DNA of 64,000 nt. Source: Gnetum montanum (taxonomy: Eukaryota; Streptophyta; Gnetopsida; Gnetales; Gnetaceae). This document shows, piece after piece, positions 22,101 through 35,065 of the stretch (position 1 is its first letter; every line of letters begins with the position of its first letter). Position numbers and translations under genes: made by a program. Under the pieces are notes generated by a model. The model was not told where the DNA came from, ran no database searches, and saw nothing but the letters and a program-made list of their open reading frames with translations. Where the stretch lies: the NCBI GenBank assembly GCA_015680685.1, contig MNCI01026966.1, positions 182,361-246,360 on the forward strand, in the 5' to 3' direction.

Positions 22101-25100
22101 TTGCTAAGGAATTTTGACTCATTACTTTAGAACACAAGTTATGACTATAATTATGAGAGAGGTCTCAATGCTAGTGGTTCTTTTGGTTCCTTCCCATGAT
22201 TCAGAGACCATGGAATACTTTAAGGTGTCAATATGTGACACTTAGGTGTTAGAAAACCTACTCCGACTTGGTGGTTTCAAAAAACAATAGGGCTCCATCA
22301 TGTTATTTCCTCTTTATCCTCCTCATCTTACACTCACACTTGTAGAACTATATAGAACTTGATTCTATATGGTCATAGATATGTAAGTAGCCTAGATTAG
22401 ATAGTCCAGGTGCAAGATTATACTAAGACTTATACCAAATCATGAATGGTCTAGGAGAAAGGCACTTGCTATAAATATAATGTCATACTCCTACTAATGG
22501 TATTTAAAAGATTGTTTTTATGCTTATTTGCTAGTTCTCTTTTAGATTTATAGATGTTCTCCTAGAGGTGTTTACTCAATATAAGAAATTTGGATGTGTT
22601 GCATGATCCCTTCTAAGTTATTGATGTGGATGCCTTGGTTGCTTGAAGGCATAGTCCCTAGGTCTTCCATCTTAGGTCCATTGGATCTAAGAAAATTCCT
22701 CAAGATATTGGATGACATTGGAGCAATGTTGTTATAGATAATATTGGAGATTCCTTCAATGTGCTATGATAAGTGTTACATTTTTCCAATTTGTTAGGGT
22801 TTTACGTTCTAGCCCTAAGGTTTTTTATCTATAGTCCTTCCAATTGAATATCATTTTTTATATTTGATCATATCAGTTTTAGCTCTTGTATCTACAATTG
22901 GATTACCTTTGCATAAATATCCCCATGATATTTCTTATATGGATCCATCCTTTTGATGCTTATAGCCATTGCTATGTTTTCATGCTTGTAGATAGATATG
23001 GTTGCATTGATGGTCTTTTCTCCACTATGTCTTCATTAGTAGTTAGACAAGCTATGATTGTGTATCGATGTGGGTAGTGGAAGTTCTATTGGTAGTACAT
23101 GGAATGTTATTCAAGGAGATTTCCATCTTTGGTCTTCAGTAGTTCATCTAGGATGAATTGAACCCAATCTTTGCTTTAGTCTTTAACAATATGACATGTT
23201 TCATGATGGAATCATTTAGAATGTATAGGATGTCATATCCTTGCACCCCCACTTATCTCAAATATATTAAGTGTGGGATTTAGATTCTGAGCCATAATTT
23301 TTTCTAGTTACTTCAGGATGAAGGGTTTGTAGACATGCAATCTTGATGAGCCTTGGTTTGGGTGGATAATCATTATCATTGGCTGACCAACATATATTCA
23401 CACTTTTGTATGTATATTTATCTTATTGGGTATGTCTTTGTTTTCATTGTATTTTTGGTTTCTTGTGTGCATCCCTCTCACTTCATCTTTCACTTATTAC
23501 TACATGGCTTTGTGCTTTGTGTGGCTTAGATGTGGCTCTGTTGAATGCTTGGGCTTTTTGTATGAATGATTTTTGAGGGTGAATCTTAAGGCCTTATGCA
23601 CTTCTTACTAAAACAAGTTTTTGATGTGATCCTTAGTTTCTTGTCCTCTTGTGCTTTGGGTTTGGTTACCCTTGTTACATGTCATTGGATCTTTTGTTCC
23701 CTGCTTTATGGTTGGATGTGCTTATCCCTAGGCTTTGTGACATCACTACTTTATATTTTCATATTTACCTTAATAATTTTTATTCAAGCTGATATTTTTG
23801 AAACTTCTATGAGGTAGGTCATTCCTCATTTTTTTTTTATTTTGAGACCTCACCTCTCTTATTGACTGTCTTTTTTAGAGGTTTCATTCTCTTTGATAAT
23901 GGACTTGAATGTGCATATTCTAGAGACCTATTGTTATCTTATCTTCTCTTCCTTTGATTATTGCTACATAAGGTTATGAGTTTTTCTACCTATATCCTCT
24001 TGTGGTTTTTTTGAGATCTTGATCTTGGATAAGGATGGATATTAGTAGTTAGGTACCCTTGCTAGTTATGGATCTTTGAAAATTTGAAAGTATTCTAGTT
24101 TATTCTCATTGGTATGCTTGATGCTTTTTTCTTTTGTGTGAGTGTATCTAAGTCCTCATGTGATTGTTGCATGATTGATCTCCATTTTTATATCCAAGAT
24201 CTTGCTCTCTATAGCATTTTGAGATTATTATATCTCCAATTTTTATCATGCTTGTTGAAAATATTTTATAGTTTGTATACTACACATGACCCCTAGTAAA
24301 TCTTTTGTTTTTGAGCTATTGTCTTGTCCTTGCAGGCAACATAGGTATGAAGATGTCAAGATAGTAGGAATCTTAGTGAATTTTATGAGCACTATATCTT
24401 CAAGAAAGATAAGTGCTCTTGAGACCTCAATGAATTGGTTACTTGGTCTCAGATCCATGACATTGGAATGTGTATTTAACAATATCAATGCTATAATGGA
24501 ATAATTAGTGCATGATGATTTGTTTACCTCTTAGCACTTTGGATGAGCATGTAGAAAGGGCTATGGTTAGTATTGAATCCATTAAAATATCTAGGTGAGA
24601 AAAAGACATGGAATAGTATCTTTGGCCTAGGTGTGTTTGATGCCTTAAGGTTTCATTATGGTAGTTGATGGATCATTTAATGATACTTTAACATTGCTCA
24701 TTTGTTTCATTTGCATTTTGCTCTACTAGTTCCAATGGAAGATTTTAGAGACATCAATGTTATAGTTGGTAGTCTATGTACTAATGTAGGTTTACAAACC
24801 AAAATGATGTAACTTTTATTTTTCTCCTCATAACCTAAAATCTTAGCCATAGAGTGGACTTGGGTTATATGCCTTTTAGCCTACTAGAACTAGGTAGCAT
24901 TTCATATTATTTTATATTATGCCTATAGAATTTAGTGATTATTCCATATGTGTTCTACTATATTGATGTAATGTAATTATTAGCAAAACTTCATGTGTTT
25001 AGGATTTTTGATTATTTGATGTTCTTGTGGACTCTTGTGTCTCCTTGTTGTAGGCCTATGCCACACCTTGTAACAAGGATAAGTTTAGTGAATCATGTTC

Positions 25101-25989
25101 TCTATAGCTAGACTCTCTTATGATTAATACATTTTTTTACATTATAGTTAATGTTCATCCTCTAATATGAGATCCTCCCAAAGCTCTATGGCTAATTCTA
25201 CCTCATGATTAGTATCATAATCTAGAGGCTATGACATGTTATTGGCTATTGTGTTCTTGAATAATTACTAGTTTGCATCTTATGGTAATCCTAGTTTTTC
25301 ATGATGGGATGTCCTTGGTGATCATGACATGTTCTAATTCCAAGAATCATTGGAAATCATGGCTATCCTAATGGTGTGTCCAAATTTTAGATTCTTCCTT
25401 AAGGATCCCATGTTTTGCAATAATCCTATTTTGTTATGAGAAGTGGATGATCTTAGTATAATTTCAATCTATGTGTATACTAATCATGACTATGGTAGTA
25501 GGAGGTTCATAATGTTCATTGGTCTCTATAATAAAATGTGATAATATATTTATGATAGGTTCTTAAAAGTTGGTTTTGTGACTAATCTTAACACATATGT
25601 TAGTCTTGGATTTATGCTCCTAGGCTTCTTCTTCCTTTGATGGATGCTGTCTTTGGGGAAATGTTACAAGTCATGGAATGATGATCCATCCTCATAAAAA
25701 AGTTACTTAAATCCATTTACTTACTGACTTTTCTTAGAGGTCCTACTTGGTTGACCTCCACAAGCAAGTTGAATGCTTAACCCAAACCCCTCATGACTTG
25801 GGGCTTTTGGCTCAATTTGAGTTATAGCGTATGGGGCCTTATCTCTTTGTAACACTATATGATTTAGTGCATGCATCTCTATAGCTATGATAGTGTTGAG
25901 AGTGTTTCATTTTCTTGTAATAAAGATTTAAGAATTAATTATCTAAGTAATCTACAACACTTGACTAGCTTAACTTTACTTTTTTTACT
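22101..25989. other. AT-rich stretch without recognised features
   Basis: Read on both strands, no domain, tRNA or LTR boundary could be supported. Open frames are all under 90 codons and have no recognisable motif. The composition (TTG/TAG rich, CpG-poor) fits long-decayed transposon DNA. Confidence 0.5.
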
Positions 25990-26330
25990 TTACTTTACTT
26001 CCATTTTTCATTACTATTTGTAATTAAGTAATTAATGTTATTGATCATAAACATGTGAGCACAACCACTTCAAGCTTAAAGTGTTAATTCTTGGTTACCC
26101 CTACAGTGGATATTTGATATGTCCAGTAATAGTCACTTGGTAACCCAGGAGTGTTGACACTAGTTCAGGATGTGTATGGAAAGTGGAAATGGTTACTCCA
26201 TGTTAGGATAATTAGTTACTATATTAGTAGATTACTTAGATAAGTAATTATTAAATATTTATTCAATCATCTAGTTGTTAGGATAAAAATATATCAAAAA
26301 ATAATTACAAAAATATATATCATATGCCTT
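25990..26330 (+). mobile_element. Partial LTR of family D (first of three in tandem)
   Basis: It matches the inner part of the LTRs at 28.06 and 31.09 kb (TTGGTAACCCAG, CAGGATGTGTATGGAAAGTGG). Its 3' end and the start of the internal region are missing, so it runs straight into sequence matching 29.45 kb. The left edge is approximate. Confidence 0.55.
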
Positions 26331-28055
26331 AGAGATGATGAAGCAATAGTCTTGGTTATGCCACACAAGGACCAAGATATAGCAGTAGAGGTGATGGAAA
26401 ATAACATTGTAGAAGCTTTGAGTGCTCCTATATAATATATCCCTAATTTTATTTTCATGATAGATGTACAATAATTAGTAAAAGTAACTACTAGGAAGTG
26501 CTGGGAAATTGATTTCAAAGATCTTTGATCTTTCTAAAGATATTTTAGCTACATAGTAATAGCTACTAGAGATAAGGGGAAAGCTATTAATTGTAAATGT
26601 ATAAATCAAGGAGGTCACCATTAATAATCAATAATTAACCATCAAGGTTTTAGAACTTAAATTCATCTTGTTGAACCATGTCATTCTCACACTCATTAGA
26701 GATGAAGCCTTACAATAGCTTCAAAATAGATGGTAGGAGGCCAAGAATGCAAAAGAGATGATGATCTTAGATGCATCATTGTCGGAGGCAATGATGAATT
26801 TTTTTAGCCATAACCTTCAATAAGTTTTTAAAGAAATTTTGGTGCTAACTTGAGATAATAATTACCCCTAAAATGCTAAGTAATAGAAAGACCATACGAT
26901 TGAATACATTCACTAGTAGTAGAAGAAGCTTAGCAACGTAAACCTTGACTTAAGAAGGTTGACTATGAAGAATAGAAATCTCTTGATTAAGGAGGTTTGT
27001 GCCATTTACCAAAAGACTACAATTAATGTCGTCACTTGGAAGAATGAAGTCCTAAAATATGAATGAGTCAAAAATTAGTACAAGGACTAAATTGAGATGC
27101 TTAAAGAAATTAATGAGAAGGAAATCAAGTTGGTAAAGGCAAAGATGAATGAGGCCTTCTAGAAACTCCAACAAAGAGATAATGTATGGAAGCCCATCTT
27201 TAATGACATTAATGTATAAAAGTAAGATGAAATATACCTAAAGGAGTTGTAGATTAAAGAGCTAATAAAATACATGGAACTTGCCAACTTTCATTATGTA
27301 GATGTGAAAAAGCTAATATTTGGTAGGCCTATTTTGGAATTGGAGCGGTAGGTTACTAGCTATTACCTTTTCAATGAGGTAGAGTTCAAGATTCAAAAGG
27401 AAAAAAACAAAACTTGGAAGTGGTCAATGCAGAGCTTGAAGTTATTAGAAGCAAGTTCACTAATCAAAGATACATTGGTAAGCACCTTGCTAGGAGAATA
27501 AATGGCTACCAGAGTTGCATAATTCTATCTATATGTTTGACTTTGAATTTAAATAATTTGTAGCTTTGTTTGACAACATGAGGAAGATTTTTTTTACACT
27601 ATCATGCCCATGGAATATACTAGCACTAGATCATCTAGCCAAAGTAGCCTAGATCATTCATGAATCATGGGGCAAGCAAAAAAAGATCAAGATAATTTTG
27701 TATATATTTTAAGTTTCAAAAATAGCAAAAGTAGTAGTAGGGAAACCTAGGCCTCTAGTAGAGCAAGGATGTGATGAAGAATCCTCGATGCCATAGGAGC
27801 CTCCATCTTTAGGCATGGTGAAAATAATTCATCTTATATCAATCCATCCAATATGCACTTATCATTTTTTAAAGTGTCCAATTTCTTTGTACATTGTACA
27901 ATTTTGTATGCACATAAATTCTAAATCAAAATGATACTCAAAAGTTTTTTTATTTATTAGAGTTAGTTAGTTAGTTATATACTTCTCCAAATTCTGTAAG
28001 AAACTCAATACCATTCTATTTAGTCGAGGAAGAATTTTCATTCATTTGGGGAGTA
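26331..28055 (+). pseudogene. Internal gene relic of D-type non-autonomous element, copy 1
   Basis: This is a degenerate plus-strand coding region for an unrecognised lysine/glutamate-rich, probably coiled-coil protein. NLLIKEVCAIYQKTTIN (about 26,970-27,020) matches NLSMEEVHALHQKSTID of the minus-strand copy near 40.98 kb, and the following WKNEVLKYE matches WKNKDLKFE. Many stops. Bounded on the right by a purine tract (TTTGGGGAGTA) and the next LTR. Confidence 0.6.
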
Positions 28056-28923
28056 TGATAAAGTATCAATAAGTTGAATATGTCAACATAGATTCGTTTA
28101 TGCATTCCCATCGATGCATCCTAATATGCGTTGATGCATATGTGTCGATACTAATCCTCCTAAAGCCTATATAAGTGCATACACTAGCTACATTTATGGT
28201 ACCTTTAATCATTCTAGTAGCTAGACTCTTGTAGTTTCATTCTATAGCACTTATCAAAAAGGTAGTGGGTACCCACAATACTAATTTAAGTTAATTGTAT
28301 GGAATATTATTTGAGTGGCATTGTACCTAGTTGCATTCCATAAATGGTAATAAGATTGAGATTGATTTATATTTATTATAGTTCTTTAACTTAGAATAGA
28401 TTTATTTTTAGTGCAATTAACTTTTTACATATTTAGTTAATATTTACATTTTCATGCACATTAATCAATTAGTAGAATGAACAAAATCTATTTTGGGCAT
28501 AAACATATATTCTCTTGGTAATCCCAGTAGTGTTATTTCTTGGTTCTCCTAGTAGCATAACACTTAGTAATCCCAGCAGTGGGTATGTGAGTTTAGGACA
28601 TGTATGGCAAGATGGCAATGAACATTTATCATTATTAGGATACCTTAGGATTTATTCTTTTGTTATTGATTATATAAAAGAATTAATTTCTATGATTTTA
28701 TCTAGCTTGGCCATAGTCACACAATATCGATAATCATTTTTCTAACTTTTGACTAAACCATACATGGCAACGCAACCACTAGTCCATGTGAGAAGATAGT
28801 GACCTATGATCAATACTAATGATCTAGATGTAACACTAATTCCATCCATGAAATATAACTAGATTACACATGAATACTTGTGATTTGTATGGTTGGGCAT
28901 AAAGGGATATCAACCGCTTATCA
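28056..28923 (+). mobile_element. LTR of family D (copy beta)
   Basis: 868 bp, TGATAAAG...CGCTTATCA. TATA box TATATAAG at 28,168-28,175, preceded by a GATGCAT / ATGCATC word cluster (28,100-28,155). Directly followed by TTGGTATCA, a primer-binding site complementary to initiator Met-tRNA. It serves as right LTR of copy 1 and left LTR of copy 2. Confidence 0.8.
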
Positions 28924-28932
28924 TTGGTATCA
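28924..28932 (+). promoter_or_regulatory. Primer-binding site (initiator Met-tRNA type)
   Basis: TTGGTATCA immediately follows the LTR end. TGGTATCA is the standard start of the Met-tRNA primer-binding site in plant LTR retrotransposons. Confidence 0.7.
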
Positions 28933-31090
28933 TAAAAGAAGTAATTTAAGAAGAATTAAATGGATAGGAAGACACTCCTTTTTTCATGCCTTATTATAAA
29001 ACTTTGTAAAAGGGAAGGGATGACCTACTACTCTAACAATGTGATTCATAGAGATCTTGATGCATCATGATAGGAAATGATGATAGATAAATACCTACCA
29101 AGCTTCAAGAGAAGGAACAATCATCACCATGACAACCTATAGCATTAGAGAAGACGCTAGAGATGTTGGAAGCTATAGAATATTTGAAGAAACTTGGAGA
29201 ACAACAATTGTAATAACAAAAAGCCTCTAGAGGCAGATGAGAATATTTGTTATATAGATTAGACATGAACCATCTAAATGATATCACAAGGATCATCAAC
29301 TTGCTGGATGATGAAATGACTTAACTTTTATCTTCACAGAGAAGCTAGGTAATCATTCACTCGAATTCTAGTGCTAGAAAAGTTATTGCATTCATACCAA
29401 GATAAGAATTTCATGAAACTTCTAGAATTGCAACAACCTTCTTTGTAATGTTTGAAGAAGTTAAGGGAGTGGCAATCTTGATTATGCCACATAAGAACTA
29501 GGAGACAATAGTGGTGATGGTGGTAGATTAAATTGAAGAAATTTGAAGTGCTCCTACAAAATTTATTCTTGATGTTTCTACCATGGAAAATATACAACCC
29601 TCAACAAGAGTAGGGAGTAACATGAATAAGTATTGGAGTGACTGGTGGAAGTTGGGCAACAAATTTTGAAAATTTTTGATCATTGGAAAGATATTTTAGC
29701 TACCTAGTCATATCTACTAAAGACAAGGAGTAAGTTGTTAATTGTGAGTACACAACTTGCGAAGGACCCCATTAGCAATTAATGGTTCATCACCAAGAAT
29801 GCAAAGAGGCTAAGAATGAAATAGAGGTATTAATATTTAATGTATCACTATCAAAAGTAATATTGAACTCATCTAGCTCACCTTTAACAAGTTTGTAAAA
29901 AAAAATCTACTGCTAACTTAAGACAATAATTACCTAAAAAATGGTGAGTAATAAAAGTACTAAATGGTTGAATACATTTGTCAATAGCAAGAATATATTT
30001 CCAAGATAAACCTTTACTTGATGATATTGACTACAAAAAAAACAAAAATCTCCTTATGGAGGAGGTTTGTGCCTTTTACTAGATGATTACAATTTAGGGC
30101 ATCACCTGTAAAAATAAGGCCTTAAGGTATGAACAAGCCAAAAATAATTATAGAGACCAAGTTGGCAAAGACAAAGATGAATGAGGCCCTCTAGCAACTC
30201 CAAAAAAGAGGTGATGTATGGAAGCCCATCTTTGATGGCCTCAACACATACAACCAAGTAGAAATATGCTTGAAGGAGTTGTAAATTGAGGAAATAATAG
30301 AATACATAGAACTCACCAATCTTCAATATGCAAACATGACAATGATGACAGTAGGGAGGCCAAAATTAGAATTATAGAAGTAGGTGATTAGCTCTTATCT
30401 CTTCTATGAGGTAGAGTTCGAGCTTCACAAGGAGACCAAATAAAAGTTGGAACTGATTAACATAGATCTTGAAATTCTCATAAGAAAATTCACTAAGAAA
30501 TGATGAATTACTAAGAAATTGGCTAGAAAAATAAGTGAATACTAGGAGTTGTAGAACCTCATTCATACGTTCAACTTCAATCATAAAAAATTTGTAGCCT
30601 AGGTTATTGACATGAAGGAGATGTTTTCCACACTATCATGCTTGTCGAATATACTAGCACTAGCTCATCTAGGTGAATCAAGCTAGACCATTCATTACCC
30701 ATAGAGAAAGAGATAAACAATAAAGGAACTTTAAGATGCCTTCCAACTATTGGCAATAGTAGGAGTAGCTATAGGGTAGCCTAGACCTCCAGCACAGCAA
30801 GGGCATGATAAAGGATCCTCCACACCACAAGAGCCTCCACCTCCAAACATGGTGTGAAGAATTCATCTTGTCTTGATCCATCCAATAGGCACATGTTTTT
30901 TGTCAAAGTATTCAAATTGTTTATACATTATACCAATTTTGAATCTATGTAAATTCTAAATCAAGATGGGACTCAAAAGTTATTTTTTAATTAGAGTTAG
31001 TTAGTTCATTCTATACTTCCCTAAATTTTGTAAGAAACTCAATTCCATTTTGTTCACTCAAGAAAATATTTATTGTTAGTTATGGGGATA
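28933..31090 (+). pseudogene. Internal gene relic of D-type non-autonomous element, copy 2
   Basis: 2.16 kb between two LTRs with no gag or pol motif. It begins with an ATG near 28,961 and continues as a broken frame matching copy 1 (for example 29,450-29,560 against 26,330-26,440, and the ...NEALX-LQ-RG-VWKPIFDG segment near 30,180-30,240). It ends in GTTATGGGGATA before the next LTR. The protein family is the same as the gene at 40.1-43.0 kb and is not identified. Confidence 0.6.
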
Positions 31091-31975
31091 TGTTGAAGTG
31101 TTAGTAAGATAGCTACATCAATGCATGCCTATTGATGTAGCCACATTGACACATCCTAGGATACATTGGCATATGTGCATCAACATTGATCCTTCCAAAG
31201 CCTATATAAGTGTGCATACTAGCCACATTTATAGCACCGTTGATCACTTCATTTGTTAGATTGTTGTAGTTTTCTTCGATAAAAATTAGCAAAATTTTCA
31301 TCTAAGTACCTGTAGTGTAGATTGAATTGATTGTATGGAATTTTATTTGAGTGTAAGATGTACCTAGAGATAGTTGCATGAATGAAAATAAAATCAAGAT
31401 TTCTTCTCTCCATTGTAGCACTTGTATTAGTTTAAGTTTATTTTTAAATAGTTTACTTTATAGGAAATTTACTTTTAAGTAGTTTACTTTCTTGTATCTA
31501 AGTATCAATACCTTCTTAAGTAATGTGAGTATGACCACTTTGAGCATAATATACTAATGTTTGATAATTCTATTAGTGAACACTAGGTATAGCTAGTAGT
31601 AAGCATGTGATAATCCAATAGTATTAGTATACATTTAAGATGTGTACAAAAAGTGGGAGAGAATACTTTACATTTAGGATAGTCTAGTTATTAATTAGTT
31701 AAAGTTTAATATTTCAACCATTTTCTTCATTAGTATGTGTTAAGATAAAAATAATGAAATTATAAATATAAATCTCTTACATCTCAATCACACTTAGTCA
31801 TATGAATAAAGTTAAGACAAGTGATGATTGGAGAAATAATAACCAATAACCTCACACTTTTACTATCTAAGACATAGGCCACTTAGGTAAGAAGGCATCT
31901 ATGGAATTTGACTAGATCATCCATAAACACTTTTGATTTTTATAGTTGGGCATAGGGAATACCCACTACTCATCA
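31091..31975 (+). mobile_element. LTR of family D (copy gamma)
   Basis: 885 bp, TGTTGAAG...CTACTCATCA, clearly homologous to copy beta. TATA box TATATAAG at 31,203-31,210. Upstream words are of the CATCAATG / CATTGATG type. Third LTR of the tandem. Confidence 0.75.
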
Positions 31976-32283
31976 AACCACATCTTTGATATGATGATAT
32001 CATGAGGGCTATGTCTAGTTCATAATAACTATTCATAAGAATCATAATATTTTGATTTAATAACCTAGGTACTTCACATAGGGTTGACTTATCTAAGGGA
32101 TCATATCTTCAGTGTGATAAAAACCACTCATGAGAATTACAACATTGTGATTCAATAATACAAGAACTTCACATAGAGTTGACTCATCTAAGAGATCACA
32201 TCTTCAATGTTATAACATCATTTTACCCTAATTCAAGGATAGGGGTAATAACTACCCATGAGAATTTCAACATTGTGATTTAA
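31976..32283 (+). repeat. Minisatellite, left part (about 90-135-bp units)
   Basis: Units carry CACATAGAGTTGACTCATCTAAG followed by GGATCACATCTT and GAGAATC-CAACATTGTGATT. Landmarks lie near 32,081 and 32,175. The array is split by element E and resumes at 36,047. Confidence 0.75.
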
Positions 32284-33239
32284 TGGTGTAGGGGCTGCAC
32301 CTTAATAAAACCCCTATATGATCCAGTCCAAAACTTCTAAGCATATCTAACTTAGAAAATAAGAATAACAAAATAAAATGGAGAAACTATCCCTTATATT
32401 ATTTAGGTAATTCTCAAAATACATAGAAAATACATCAAAGATGAGGATCCAAGCTCAACTCAAAAGTCTCTTAAGGATATTAAAGTTCACACTTTGTCCT
32501 CTCTTAATCCTTAATTGCTCATAATGGAGCCCAAGCTTAAGATAAGATTTTACTCAAGTTTCTTGCATAAGCTCTCTTCTTGCACAAACTCTCTTTTCTC
32601 AAGAGCTCTCTCTGTTATCATCTATTAGGATCTTTGGCCTTTGGCTTTGTACTTTAGCCCTTGGTACTCTAGCACTTTGCACTTTGGCATTAACAATGGT
32701 GAATTACATCAATATTTATAATCAACTAGAATGTAAAAACCATAGAAACATTTCCTCAACTAAACTAGAGGTTCTTTAGATGTTTCCCAAGTCTTCTCAC
32801 CTTCCCCTCAATTATTTCAATATTTCTTTGGCTATTTCCCAAATTGGAATGAGCATTTTCGAAATTTTCCCCATGCATCTAGCTCATCTTTGGCTTTGCT
32901 TAGGCATCTATTGTGAAAGCTCTACTTTTGAGAGAGATGTACTATTTTTGGTGGATTTCTACTCTAGACTTGAAACATTTACACTTTAGGGGAGATGTCT
33001 CTAGGAAGACATCTATCTTGCATGTGCTAAAAATAAAATTACTTGTTTTGATGCTAGGAGCCTTTGAATGCCTCCAAAGAAGTCACATAGATCCTATAAC
33101 CTTCTAAACTCATCAAAATGAGCCAAAAACACTCTAAAACATGTCAAAACACCCAAGAATCATCCTCAAAAAAGTCAACATAAAAAGACACATAATATGT
33201 AGGGTAGAACAAGGGGATCAGAATAAGTGTCCCTATAGT
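32284..33239 (-). mobile_element. Element E, 3' LTR (left copy)
   Basis: About 956 bp, homologous to 35,066-36,046. Its left end starts TGGTGTAGGGG. On the minus strand it is preceded by a purine tract, GATGGGAGAGATAC. With the right LTR and a matching target duplication (ATTTAA at 32,278-32,283 and 36,047-36,052), this defines a complete minus-strand element. Confidence 0.85.
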
Positions 33240-33286
33240 ATCTCTCCCATCATTAAAAATGTCATGCTTCATGACCTTTTCACAAG

Positions 33287-34066
33287 CTAGAAGGTACCAT
33301 GCCACGATGGCTCAAGAACATCACAATAATCATGAGTTAATTCATTACAAACATTAGAATGAATATCATATAAGGTTTTTGTTTTGAGGTTCCTTTGCTT
33401 ATGTGGAGTTGTCCTCACATCCCACCATGCTTCCTTAATTTGAGCATCTCCTTGGAATAATTCCCTTGCATCCCCATGATGACTCATACCTACAACAAAT
33501 AAAGAAAAAGGAAAAGAAAACAGATTAGGCTTTCTTAATTCAACATCCTTTCTTCTCTTCTTTTTCTTCTTATTATTCTTCTTCTTGGTATTTGAAAGAC
33601 TACCACTTAGCATGCTTTCATCACCACAATGTAGATTGCCTTCATGTTGTACTTTCATTTTATAGACAAGACAATCAAATCCATAAACACACTTTACAAA
33701 TTTATCATTCATATAATGAATAGAAAGAATCTATAAATTTTGGAAAATCATATCATTATCAATGTCTTCACTTACATCAATAATGACCTTCTCATAATGG
33801 CTATTCCAATAGCCATCGTCATCCAAAAAATTACTATTATTAGTCTTCATCTCACTAACAATAACATCAAAAGTCAAAATATGACTCTCAATATCATCAC
33901 TATCACCACAATGATCATGATGCTTAACATTACCATTGAACAAATCACCACCAAGCAGAAGTGAAAAACTAGCATCCATCACACTAGCTTCAACATGAGA
34001 GACATTACTACCATCAACAAGATCAAGCTTACTATTACTTACCTTTCCATGGCTTCTCCCATCCAT
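33287..34066 (-). CDS. Element E, second coding region (unrecognised)
   Basis: There are two stretches in the same frame, 34,066-33,731 (111 codons) and 33,712-33,287 (141 codons), separated by one stop. The first is rich in Asp/Asn/Ser. The second has a lysine-rich basic block after SGSLSNTKKKN, possibly a nuclear or nucleic-acid-binding signal, and ends VLEPSWHGTF. No gag, protease, integrase or reverse transcriptase motif is visible. It lies between the first coding region and the 3' LTR. It may be the C-terminal part of one protein with the region at 34.1-35.0 kb, separated by decay. Confidence 0.45.
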
Positions 34067-34095
34067 CTTTAGTTCAACTTGATCTTCAATATGTA

Positions 34096-34998
34096 CTATC
34101 CAGTCTTATCAAATCTTGAAGGTTCAATATCCCAAATAGGAGTTTCCAACTCTAATGGCTTATCCTCTTTAAAGGAATCATCAACAAGCTCTTCATTCCA
34201 CTTTGGAGGTACCAACTCAAAAGGTAAAATCTTCTCCATATTTTTAACATTAGTTTCATCAAAAACATCATTTGTGAAATTATCCTTCCACATATCTTGG
34301 CTAGAAGACTCACCTCTCTTTCATGAGATAGTCTCAACTTGACTTAGAATCTTCTTTCCCTTGCCACAATGTGTAGAACAATTGCAAAAAAAAAAAAAAG
34401 ATAAAACAAAAAAAAAAGTATCATACATACTAGTGCTACCCTTGATCATACTTGAAGAAGTCCCATGATCTCTGCCACTCTCTTAGCTTTGATCCTTCAC
34501 CTTCCATGACTCATGAGGTAGGAATTCTCCTTGATCAGTAGGATATAACATCTTGGATTTTAAAGATCACATGGTCGCTTTTATAAAGCTTTTGGTTCCT
34601 TCCCTTGAAATCGTTGAGTATTGAGCACTCCTTTGCTCAATAAGAGATACTTGAGAACTCCTTTTCTCATTGATCTCTACTTCATCAAACACATCATCTT
34701 TCTTTCCTTCATGATGACTAGAAGATATTCTATCAAGTCTCCTCAAAATATTTTCCATGTTAGAATTAAATTTCTCCATATCCCTTTCTAAATGTTTTTC
34801 AAAATATTGGTGCTTGTGGACCTTTACTTTGGGAAGGACTTCTTGTATTTCAGCCACAAATGTTTTAAAGAAGTTCTTAAACTCTTGAAGCTCTAGTCTA
34901 TGTTCTTGATATGTCTTCTTCTTTGGAGTCATACCTAAAGCAAAAATAATGATATCCAAAATAAAATATAAAAATATCCACAACAATGTTCCTTTCAT
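34096..34998 (-). CDS. Element E, first coding region (coiled-coil, unrecognised)
   Basis: The first ATG is at 34,998, about 50 bp after the primer-binding site, and the frame is open to 34,567 (143 codons). It has a hydrophobic N-terminus, then a Lys/Glu-rich helix from HRLELQEFKNFFKTF to MENILRRLDRIS that looks like a coiled coil. The same frame is open again at 34,293-34,096 (PFELVPPKWNEELVDD). The stretch between has poly-A runs and stops. It occupies the place of gag but shows no zinc knuckle or capsid motif, so the element depends on proteins supplied by others. The function is unknown. Confidence 0.45.
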
Positions 34999-35050
34999 TT
35001 AATGAGAACACCAAGCTTCAACATAGAAGTATGGAACCCTCAAAATCTTT

Positions 35051-35063
35051 ACTTTGATACCAA
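35051..35063 (-). promoter_or_regulatory. Primer-binding site of element E
   Basis: The minus strand reads TTGGTATCAAAGT two bases after the LTR end, the Met-tRNA type. It fixes the orientation of element E as minus. Confidence 0.75.
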
Positions 35064-35065
35064 TC

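Noticed and set aside
22101-25989. Possible further copia or LTR remnants
   Set aside because: Isolated short similarities could not be extended on either strand, so no feature was called.
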